Positions 6,899 to 13,562 of a DNA stretch of 15,953 nucleotides are shown in pieces. The notes under the pieces were generated by a model. It saw only the letters and a program-made list of their open reading frames with translations. It searched no databases and was not told the origin of the DNA. Position 1 is the first letter of the stretch; every line of letters starts with the position of its first letter. The stretch lies in assembly GCA_029935275.1 (NCBI GenBank), contig JAOZKQ010000018.1, forward strand, positions 1 through 15,953. The letters run 5' to 3'. The DNA comes from Bacteroidales bacterium. GTDB lineage: Bacteria > Bacteroidota > Bacteroidia > Bacteroidales > VadinHA17. Position numbers and translations under genes: made by a program.

Positions 6899-9028
6899 AT
6901 GGAACCTGAAAAGTTTTATTATGACAACAAGATTGTAAAGCAGTTTGCTCTTGCTACAATCATTTGGGGGGTAGTTGCATTGCTATATGGCTTGTTTGCA
7001 GCTTTCCATATTTTTCTCCCAAACTGGGGAATGCATCTTGAGTATTTCACTTTTGGCCGCATAAGGCCAATCCATACAAATGCAGCCATATTTGCATTTG
7101 TGGGGAATGGCATTTTTACGGCAGTGTATTACTCAATGCAGCGCTTATTAAAAACCCGTATGTACAGCGATTTACTTAGTAAAATCCATTTATGGGGATG
7201 GCAACTGATTATTGTTGCAGCTGCCATTACTTTATCATTAGGGATTACAATAAGTAAGGAATATGCTGAATTGGAGTGGCCCATTGACATTGCTATTACT
7301 GTTATCTGGGTTATTTTTGGTATCAATATGTTTGGAACGCTTTTGAAACGAAGGGTGAGCCACATCTATGTTGCTATCTGGTTTTACATTGCCACATGGG
7401 TAACAATTGCAGTACTTCATATTGTGAATTCCTTTGAATTGCCGGTTAGTCTCTTTAAAAGTTATCCTCTTTTTGCCGGTGTACAGGATGCCCTGGTTCA
7501 ATGGTGGTACGGTCACAATGCGGTAGCATTTTTCCTTACTACTCCTTACCTTGGATTGATGTATTATTTCATCCCAAAAGCTGCGAACAGGCCTATCTAT
7601 TCCTATCGTTTATCTATTATTCACTTTTGGGCGCTAATCTTTTTGTACATTTGGGCTGGTCCGCACCACTTATTGTATTCCGCTCTGCCTGAATGGGTAC
7701 AGTCGCTTGGCATCGTGTTCTCAATCATGTTGATTGCCCCATCATGGGGAGGTATGATCAATGGCTTGTTAACCCTTCGTGGGGCATGGGACAAGGTAAG
7801 GGAGGACCCGGTTCTTAAACTATATGTTGTAGCCGTTACCTGTTACGGTATGTCCACTTTTGAGGGGCCGATGATGTCTCTGAAATGGGTAAATGCCATC
7901 AGTCACTTTACTGACTGGACCATTGGCCATGTACACATTGGCGTATTGGGCTGGAATGGCTTCCTGACCTTTGGAATGTTATACTGGCTGATCCCTAGAA
8001 TATTTAACACCAAGCTGTATTCAACAAAATTGGCAAATACGCATTTTTGGATAGCTACGCTGGGGATATTGTTTTATGCAATTCCACTTTATTTTGCAGG
8101 TATCACACAGGCTTCAATGTGGAAGCAATTTACACCTGAAGGATTTTTGGTTTATCCCAATTTCCTTGAAACGGTAACCCAAATATTACCTATGTACCAT
8201 ATTCGTGCATTTGGGGGGTCATTATATTACACCGGGGTGCTGCTTTGGGTTTATAACTTATATAAAACTATGAAAGCCGGTAGTCTTGTTGCGAATGAAG
8301 AAGCCGAAGCTGTTCCGCTACCTGTACAGGAGAAAAAATCTACTTCTGAAGGCTGGCACAGGTTTCTTGAAAGAAAACCATTACTCTTTTTAACTGCATC
8401 TTTGATAGTTATCCTGATTGGTGGAATGGTAGAAATAATACCTACTTATTTTATTAAATCTAATGTTCCTACCATTGAAAGTGTTAAACCTTATACTCCA
8501 CTTGAGTTACTGGGACGGGACGTTTATGTTAGCGAAGGATGTTATAATTGCCATTCTCAAATGATCCGTCCGTTCAGGTCAGAAACAGAGCGCTACGGTG
8601 AATACTCAAAAGGAGGAGAAGCCGTTTACAACCATCCATTCCAGTATGGGTCTAAAAGAACCGGCCCTGACCTTGCAAGGGAAGGTGTAAAGTCCGGGAA
8701 GTTGTACAAGCCTGATTCCTGGCATTATAATCACATGATTGATCCGCAGAAAATCAATGATAAATCCATTATGCCCCCTTATCCATGGCTGGCAAAAAAG
8801 GATATTAACATGAGGTTGACCCCTAAAAAGATCAGGGTGATGCAGACTTTGGGTGTTCCTTACCCCGAAGGTTATGATAAAATTGCTAATGATGACCTTA
8901 TGAAGCAGGCCAAAAAGATTTCGGATGGTTTAAGTGATGAAGGAATTGATGTGGAACCTACCCGCCAGATAGTGGCTTTAATTGCTTATCTGCAACGTCT
9001 TGGAACCGATATAATTGTTGACAAATAA
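6899..9028 (+). CDS. ccoNO: Cbb3-type cytochrome c oxidase, fused subunits I and II (CcoN-CcoO)
   Basis: Catalytic core of the high-affinity terminal oxidase: it reduces O2 to water and pumps protons across the inner membrane. The 709-residue product is a natural CcoN-CcoO fusion. The CcoN part (about 1-465) has the metal ligands: His59 and His346 for low-spin haem b, His344 for haem b3, His206, His256 and His257 for CuB, and Tyr250 six residues before the His pair as in cbb3 enzymes. The FixO-like part (about 495-709) has a membrane anchor and the c-haem site CYNCH (Cys548, Cys551, His552), with Met625 in SIMPPYPW as likely axial ligand. I chose ATG at 6899 over TTG at 6893 because it gives the usual short N-terminus. 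Fused CcoNO is known in Bacteroidetes. Confidence 0.97.
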   Translation: MEPEKFYYDNKIVKQFALATIIWGVVALLYGLFAAFHIFLPNWGMHLEYFTFGRIRPIHTNAAIFAFVGNGIFTAVYYSMQRLLKTRMYSDLLSKIHLWGWQLIIVAAAITLSLGITISKEYAELEWPIDIAITVIWVIFGINMFGTLLKRRVSHIYVAIWFYIATWVTIAVLHIVNSFELPVSLFKSYPLFAGVQDALVQWWYGHNAVAFFLTTPYLGLMYYFIPKAANRPIYSYRLSIIHFWALIFLYIWAGPHHLLYSALPEWVQSLGIVFSIMLIAPSWGGMINGLLTLRGAWDKVREDPVLKLYVVAVTCYGMSTFEGPMMSLKWVNAISHFTDWTIGHVHIGVLGWNGFLTFGMLYWLIPRIFNTKLYSTKLANTHFWIATLGILFYAIPLYFAGITQASMWKQFTPEGFLVYPNFLETVTQILPMYHIRAFGGSLYYTGVLLWVYNLYKTMKAGSLVANEEAEAVPLPVQEKKSTSEGWHRFLERKPLLFLTASLIVILIGGMVEIIPTYFIKSNVPTIESVKPYTPLELLGRDVYVSEGCYNCHSQMIRPFRSETERYGEYSKGGEAVYNHPFQYGSKRTGPDLAREGVKSGKLYKPDSWHYNHMIDPQKINDKSIMPPYPWLAKKDINMRLTPKKIRVMQTLGVPYPEGYDKIANDDLMKQAKKISDGLSDEGIDVEPTRQIVALIAYLQRLGTDIIVDK

Positions 9029-9038
9029 TATTGAGAAA

Positions 9039-9230
9039 ATGTTTGCATTTATTTTAAATAATGGAACAGGAGTGACCGGCTTATCTAAATTCCCGGTCAT
9101 CGCCATGTTCCTGTTTTTGGCTATTTTCATTCTGGTTATTATTTACACATTTACTGCCGATAAAAAGGATATGACCCGGTGGGGTGAAATGCCATTGAAT
9201 GAAGATGACGAACCAAACCCAGATAATTAA
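9039..9230 (+). CDS. ccoQ: CcoQ-like small cbb3 oxidase subunit
   Basis: A 63-residue protein with one transmembrane helix (about 19-38) followed by a charged tail containing KKDMTRWGEMPL and an acidic end. Its size, topology and position between ccoNO and ccoP fit CcoQ, a poorly conserved subunit that stabilises the oxidase in other bacteria. The frame stays open back to TTG at 9015, overlapping the end of ccoNO, but ATG at 9039 gives a more normal N-terminus and is preferred. The sequence itself is weakly conserved, so the name leans on context. Confidence 0.75.
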   Translation: MFAFILNNGTGVTGLSKFPVIAMFLFLAIFILVIIYTFTADKKDMTRWGEMPLNEDDEPNPDN

Positions 9231-9250
9231 AAAATAAAAATATTTCAGAT

Positions 9251-9883
9251 ATGGCTACAAATGATGAAAATACTAAAAATTTGCACCAAGCTCAAGAGCC
9301 GGAATATGACGAAATAACTCATGAACGGTTACTTTCCGATCATGAATATGACGGAATTCGTGAATTGGATAATGACCTGCCACCATGGTGGAAATACCTT
9401 TTTTATATATCGATTGTTTTTGCAATTGTTTTTATACTGGTTTACCATGTATTTGAATCTGCAGATTTACAGGTTGTTTTATATGAAAAGGAAATGGCAG
9501 CAGCAGCAGCAAAATATAAGAGAACTGACCCAAGTGCTGTTGCAGCAAGCTTAACGGTACTTACTGACGATGAAAGCCTGGCCGATGGCAAAATCACTTA
9601 CGATAAAATATGTTCTGTTTGTCATGCTAAAAATGGAGAAGGGCTCATTGGGCCTAACTTTACTGATGAGTACTGGATTCATGGCGGGACCATTCAGGAT
9701 ATGTATAAAATTGTAATTACCGGGGTGCTGGATAAGGGAATGATTTCATATAAGGACCAGTTATCACCTAAAAAGATTCAGAATGTATTAAGTTATATTA
9801 TCAGCCTTGAGGGAACCAATCCTCCAAACCCTAAAGCCCCTCAGGGTGATCGTTGGGTAAACGGGGAAAAAGTTGCTGAGTAA
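9251..9883 (+). CDS. ccoP: Cbb3-type cytochrome c oxidase subunit III (CcoP), single haem
   Basis: Membrane-anchored cytochrome c subunit that passes electrons into the oxidase. The 210-residue product has the FixP N-terminal motif YDGIRELDNDLPPWW (33-47), a membrane helix (about 48-67), an Ala-rich linker (about 82-100) and one cytochrome c domain. That domain has CSVCH (Cys121, Cys124, His125), and Met164 in KGMISYKDQL is a likely axial ligand. Proteobacterial CcoP carries two CxxCH motifs and is nearly 100 residues longer; only one is present here, which is usual in Bacteroidetes. It starts 20 nt after ccoQ and is followed by a strong terminator. Confidence 0.95.
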   Translation: MATNDENTKNLHQAQEPEYDEITHERLLSDHEYDGIRELDNDLPPWWKYLFYISIVFAIVFILVYHVFESADLQVVLYEKEMAAAAAKYKRTDPSAVAASLTVLTDDESLADGKITYDKICSVCHAKNGEGLIGPNFTDEYWIHGGTIQDMYKIVITGVLDKGMISYKDQLSPKKIQNVLSYIISLEGTNPPNPKAPQGDRWVNGEKVAE

Positions 9884-9907
9884 GCCTGAAAATAGCTATT
9901 TGTTTTT

Positions 9908-9962
9908 GTATGCTCCTTTTTATAACAGATCAACCCTTCTGTAAAAGGGGCATACTTTTTTT
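9908..9962 (+). terminator. Intrinsic terminator between ccoP and ccoG
   Basis: A long stem starts with GTATGCTCCTTTT (from 9908) pairing with AAAAGGGGCATAC (to 9955), including one G-U pair. It is extended inside by ACAG/CTGT with an asymmetric bulge. A run of seven T (9956-9962) follows. It separates the structural oxidase genes from the maturation genes downstream. Confidence 0.85.
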
Positions 9963-9983
9963 ATATTTTAAACCAACAATATA

Positions 9984-11384
9984 ATGAAGAACAACACAGA
10001 TGAAGACACTAGTTTCAGGGATAGGCTAACTACTGTAAGTGACGAGGGGGACAGGGTTTGGGTCTATGCAAAAAAACCTAAAGGGAATTTTTATAACTAC
10101 CGGAAGATATTGGCTTTTTTTCTTCTTGCTTTTCTTTTTATCGCCCCTCATATAAAGGTTCATGGCGAACAATTTATGCTGTTCAATATTATTGAGCGAA
10201 AGTTCGTAATATTTGGTGTTATATTCTGGCCACAGGATTTCCATCTCTTTGTACTGGCCATGATCACTATGATTGTTTTTGTTGTATTATTTACGGTTAT
10301 TTACGGACGTTTATTCTGTGGGTGGGTCTGTCCTCAGACTATATTTATGGAATTTATATTCAGGCAGATAGAATGGCTTATTGATGGAAACCCTCAGGCA
10401 CAAAGGAAGCTGAAAAAGTCGCCTTTGAATGCAGAAAAAGTCTTTAAAAGGCTATTAAAGCACAGTATATATTACCTGATCTCCCTGATTATTGCTTTTA
10501 CTTTTCTTTCATATATCCTGGGTGTTGAACAGGTTAAGGAGTTTATAGTGGCCGGGCCAGCTGCAAATATGGGTGGCTTTATTGGGATTTTTGTTTTTTC
10601 ATTTGTTTTTTATTTTATTTTTGGCTGGTTCAGGGAACAGGTTTGTACCATTGCCTGCCCGTACGGAAGGCTTCAGGGGGTTATGCTTGATAATAATTCC
10701 ATGGTGGTTGCTTATGATTATTTAAGAGGAGAACCCAGAGGGCCTCTTAATAAAAATGAAAATCAGGGTGATTGTATTGCTTGTCAGGCCTGTGTGGTTG
10801 TTTGTCCAACAGGAATAGATATCAGGAATGGTACACAACTTGAATGTATCAATTGTACGGCTTGTATTGATGCCTGTGATGCAGTTATGACAAGGGTGAA
10901 AAAACCAAAAGGCTTGATAAGGCTTGCATCTGAAACTTCAATTAAGGAAGGAAAGAAGCACAAACTGAATACCAGGGCCATTGCATATTCCGTTGTATTA
11001 ACTATATTAATAAGCCTTGTAGCTTATTTGTTTTCAGTAAGAACTGATATTGAAACCACTATACTCCGGGCACCGGGTACTTTGTATCAGGAAACAGAAG
11101 ATTCCTATACCAACCTTTATAATATTGAAATAGTAAATAAATCCCGGGAGGAATTTCCGATTAGTGTAAAATTGCTGGATGGAAATGGTACGATTCAAAT
11201 AATTGGAGGGGACATTACTGCTAAAAAGGGAGAATTAACAAAGAGTATGTTCCTTATTTTGATAAAGAAAAAGGACTTGCATAGTTCAAAAAACTCTGTT
11301 AAAATAGGAATTTACAAAGAAGATCAGCTTATTGAGGAAATTCCTTCTACCTTTGTAGGGCCGAATAAACTGGATCGAAAATAA
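9984..11384 (+). CDS. ccoG: Cytochrome c oxidase accessory protein CcoG (polyferredoxin)
   Basis: Membrane-bound iron-sulphur protein of cbb3 maturation; the family is described as a Cu(II) reductase supplying Cu(I) for CuB. The 466-residue product has several membrane helices (about 42-57, 85-107, 153-175, 190-213, 329-348). Cys112/Cys116 lie in CGWVCPQ and Cys221/Cys225 in CTIACPYGR. Two ferredoxin-type Cys sets follow: Cys264/267/270/274 and Cys288/291/294/298. The C-terminal 110 residues form a periplasmic Ig-like domain typical of the family. It starts only 21 nt after the T-run of the upstream terminator, so its transcripts come either from read-through or from a promoter I could not identify. 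Confidence 0.96.
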   Translation: MKNNTDEDTSFRDRLTTVSDEGDRVWVYAKKPKGNFYNYRKILAFFLLAFLFIAPHIKVHGEQFMLFNIIERKFVIFGVIFWPQDFHLFVLAMITMIVFVVLFTVIYGRLFCGWVCPQTIFMEFIFRQIEWLIDGNPQAQRKLKKSPLNAEKVFKRLLKHSIYYLISLIIAFTFLSYILGVEQVKEFIVAGPAANMGGFIGIFVFSFVFYFIFGWFREQVCTIACPYGRLQGVMLDNNSMVVAYDYLRGEPRGPLNKNENQGDCIACQACVVVCPTGIDIRNGTQLECINCTACIDACDAVMTRVKKPKGLIRLASETSIKEGKKHKLNTRAIAYSVVLTILISLVAYLFSVRTDIETTILRAPGTLYQETEDSYTNLYNIEIVNKSREEFPISVKLLDGNGTIQIIGGDITAKKGELTKSMFLILIKKKDLHSSKNSVKIGIYKEDQLIEEIPSTFVGPNKLDRK

Positions 11385-11484
11385 TTTTGGAAAGTCCCCT
11401 TTATTTGTAAAATGGAATGATTTGTTTCCGGGTAAATTGAACATTGTATTTTTCATATTTAGTTAGTATTATAGTATTTAGAAA

Positions 11485-11934
11485 ATGAAATTTAAATTCA
11501 ACTGGGGTACTGGAATAACACTTTTTATTCTTCTTTTTATTTCGTTTTATATCTTCCTTATCTTTCTTACAAAAAGCAAGACCTTTGATATGGTAATAGA
11601 TGATTATTACCCTGAAAGTATAATTTTTGAAGATCAGATTGAAAAAACAAGGCAGGCAAGAGCCTTGAATGAGGTAATTGATATACAGATTATTAATGAT
11701 ACCCTTATCATCAAATTACCGTCATGGGAGGATAGTAGTCTTGCCAGTGGGACTTTTGATTTTTACAGGCCAAGCAATGCAAATGATGATGTAAGTATAG
11801 CTGTCAAAGTAAATAGACTGGGTATTCAGAAGGTTTATCCTTCCGGGCTTATTTCCGGGCGTTATGTCCTGAAGGCTGACTGGGAAATAAATGGTATTGG
11901 TTACTATGATGAAATATCCGTTTATGTTCCTTAG
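11485..11934 (+). CDS. ccoH: FixH/CcoH-family cbb3 oxidase assembly protein
   Basis: Single-pass membrane protein required for assembly or stability of cbb3 oxidase. The 149-residue product has the family pattern WGTGITLFILLF at the N-terminus (helix about 10-29). This is followed by the characteristic DYYPESIIFEDQIEK segment (about 39-54) and a periplasmic beta-rich domain with the closing YVLKADWEINGIGYY stretch. It lies 100 nt after ccoG in the same orientation. The gap has no terminator that I can see, so co-transcription is likely. Confidence 0.9.
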   Translation: MKFKFNWGTGITLFILLFISFYIFLIFLTKSKTFDMVIDDYYPESIIFEDQIEKTRQARALNEVIDIQIINDTLIIKLPSWEDSSLASGTFDFYRPSNANDDVSIAVKVNRLGIQKVYPSGLISGRYVLKADWEINGIGYYDEISVYVP

Positions 11935-11965
11935 TATTGTTGTTTTTAGCTTATATGGAGAGTTT

Positions 11966-12005
11966 TTAAATGCTTAAATGCTTAAATGCTAAAATGCATA
12001 AATGA
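11966..12005 (+). repeat. 8-bp tandem repeat (TTAAATGC) between ccoH and the TauE/SafE-like gene
   Basis: Three perfect copies of TTAAATGC (11966-11989) are followed by TAAAATGC (11990-11997) and a degenerate copy ATAAATGA (11998-12005). The fourth copy together with the preceding C gives CTAAAATGC, the reverse complement of the unit at 31-48. The array lies 31 nt after the ccoH stop codon and is sense-oriented relative to it. Confidence 0.85.
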
Positions 12006-12093
12006 AAGGAATGCTGGAATTATGGGGGAGGATATTTTGTTTATCCGGTCTGTCTCACATAAATTATAACCCGAACTCAAACTAAACCAAACT

Positions 12094-12870
12094 ATGGACT
12101 TTATTACTGCGCTTAGCCTTGGACTTATTGGAAGTTTCCATTGTGTTGGCATGTGTGGCCCCATTGCAATTGCACTTCCTCTGCCACAAAAAAGCTGGGC
12201 CTACAAATTATCCGGTGTATTCCTTTATAACATAGGAAGGGTTATTACCTATGGCATCCTTGGGGCTTTATTTGGTCTTTTAGGCCAGGGGATCCAACTG
12301 GCGGGTTTTCAAAAAGTGGTATCTATACTTATGGGTTCTATTATGATCATGTCAGTTTTTTTTCCTTTTATTTTCCGGAACAGGGTCAGCATTGACAGTT
12401 TCCTGACAGGCTATGTTGGCAGATTTATAGGTAAATTTAGAAAACTATTTAAGGTAAAATCATTGTCTTCTCTGCTAATCATTGGCCTGCTAAACGGCTT
12501 ATTACCCTGCGGGCTGGTTTATATTGCAGTTGCAGGAGCCCTTAATACAAACGACATAACTTTGGGTGTTTTATATATGGTTCTGTTTGGTTTAGGGACC
12601 ATACCTATGCTGGCATTTGTTACATTGGCAGGAAGCATGGTTAGCGGTACACTCCGAACCAAAATTAATAAACTAATACCTTATGTTGTAGTGATTATTG
12701 GCATTCTTTTTATCTTAAGGGGATTATCATTGGGCATTCCTTATGTTAGTCCGAAAGACCAGATGTTAAAACCACATGAAAAAATGGAAATGAAAAAGAA
12801 AATGGAAACAAGCAATAATTTATTTCAATGGGATGTGAATTCTACAAAAAATTATATTAAATTTGTCTAA
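12094..12870 (+). CDS. TauE/SafE-like (DsbD_2) membrane protein of the cbb3 locus
   Basis: Polytopic inner-membrane protein of 258 residues with about six helices, in the sulfite exporter TauE/SafE-like family that overlaps the DsbD transmembrane domain. Visible marks are FHCVGMCGP (His16, Cys17, Cys21) in the first helix and LLPCGLVY (Cys139) in the matching helix of the second half, the two related halves expected for the fold. Such genes often follow ccoGH in Bacteroidetes, and a role in copper or thiol-redox handling for oxidase maturation is inferred, not shown. Its tail (about 226-248) is rich in Met, His, Lys and Glu (DQMLKPHEKMEMKKKM), which could bind Cu(I). It is 32 nt upstream of the cytochrome c gene. 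Confidence 0.85.
   Translation: MDFITALSLGLIGSFHCVGMCGPIAIALPLPQKSWAYKLSGVFLYNIGRVITYGILGALFGLLGQGIQLAGFQKVVSILMGSIMIMSVFFPFIFRNRVSIDSFLTGYVGRFIGKFRKLFKVKSLSSLLIIGLLNGLLPCGLVYIAVAGALNTNDITLGVLYMVLFGLGTIPMLAFVTLAGSMVSGTLRTKINKLIPYVVVIIGILFILRGLSLGIPYVSPKDQMLKPHEKMEMKKKMETSNNLFQWDVNSTKNYIKFV
12834..12865 (+). promoter_or_regulatory. Possible internal promoter for the cytochrome c gene
   Basis: TGTG (12834-12837), a 20-bp spacer and TAAATTTG (12858-12865) match the Bacteroidetes promoter pattern, with a perfect -7 box. The site lies in the last codons of the preceding gene and would start a short leader about 30 nt before the cytochrome c start. AT-rich coding ends can match by chance. Confidence 0.35.
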
Positions 12871-12902
12871 ATAAAATTACTTAACTTTTAACCAATACAA
12901 AA

Positions 12903-13400
12903 ATGAACAAAAAAAGTCTAAACATTTTAAGCGCTGTAGTTGTTGGATCGCTTCTTTTCTTTACATCATGTGGCAGTGGGGCCCCTAAAGATGATTCTTC
13001 AAAAAGTGCTGCCGTTGAAGAAGCTGCTCAAACTACAACTGAAGCTGTAGCAGCTGACGTGGATGAAAAGTATGCTGTCGGCAAAAAAATCTACGACGAA
13101 AAATGCGTAGTTTGTCATCAGGCTGATGCAAAAGGATTAACGGGAGCATTTCCCCCTCTTGCTAACTCTGACTATCTTTTAAAAGATCCAAAAAGAGGAA
13201 TACATCAAACACTTAATGGCTCTCATGAAGAAATGATTGTGAATGGCGTAACTTATAATGCACCTATGGTTCCTCAGGTTGATACTAAGGAGGAGGCATT
13301 AGCCGTTATCAATTATGTGCTTAATAATTTCGGGAATGACGGAGGAGAGCTGACCATGGATGATATTACAGATATTGAAATTGCCCCCAGGGATAATTAA
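12903..13400 (+). CDS. Monohaem c-type cytochrome lipoprotein
   Basis: Probable membrane-tethered electron carrier facing the periplasm. The 165-residue product has a lipoprotein signal peptide with lipobox FTSC (Cys23) and a Ser/Ala/Glu/Thr-rich flexible linker (about 28-55). One cytochrome c domain follows, with CVVCH (Cys68, Cys71, His72) and Met122 in APMVPQ as likely axial ligand. It lies 32 nt after the TauE/SafE-like gene and ends in a strong terminator, so it closes the cbb3 locus. It is a good candidate for an electron donor to CcoNO or CcoP, but another partner is possible. Its membership of the c-type cytochromes is certain; its partner is inferred. Confidence 0.92.
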   Translation: MNKKSLNILSAVVVGSLLFFTSCGSGAPKDDSSKSAAVEEAAQTTTEAVAADVDEKYAVGKKIYDEKCVVCHQADAKGLTGAFPPLANSDYLLKDPKRGIHQTLNGSHEEMIVNGVTYNAPMVPQVDTKEEALAVINYVLNNFGNDGGELTMDDITDIEIAPRDN

Positions 13401-13422
13401 AATCCTGAATTAAAGAAGTTTT

Positions 13423-13450
13423 AAAGCAGCCATCTGGCTGCTTTTTTTTT
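13423..13450 (+). terminator. Intrinsic terminator after the cytochrome c gene
   Basis: AAAGCAGCC (13423-13431), loop ATCT, then GGCTGCTTT (13436-13444) form a 9-bp stem that runs directly into a T-run to 13450. It starts 22 nt after the stop codon and is the clear end of the cbb3-associated transcription unit. Confidence 0.93.
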
Positions 13451-13523
13451 GCGTTCAAGCGAATTAATAAGTATTATATAATTATTTCAGAACCTAAGCA
13501 GGTTTTTGTAGTCATTTATTACT

Positions 13524-13531
13524 TATATTTG
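13524..13531 (+). promoter_or_regulatory. Possible -7 box for the DUF5916 gene
   Basis: TATATTTG matches TAnnTTTG and lies 31 nt before the TTG start. No good -33 element sits at 19-21 bp; the nearest TTTG (13505-13508) is only 15 bp away, so this is a weak call. The rest of the 13451-13562 spacer shows no other feature. Confidence 0.3.
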
Positions 13532-13562
13532 TTGAATTGCTAAATCTATATTATTTAAGCCA

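Noticed and set aside
9015..9038. TTG start for CcoQ overlapping the end of ccoNO
   Set aside because: ATG at 9039 is available, and the added residues look like the shifted-frame reading of the ccoNO end.
11385..11484. Promoter between ccoG and ccoH
   Set aside because: Only partial TAnnTTTG-like words without a matching -33 element.
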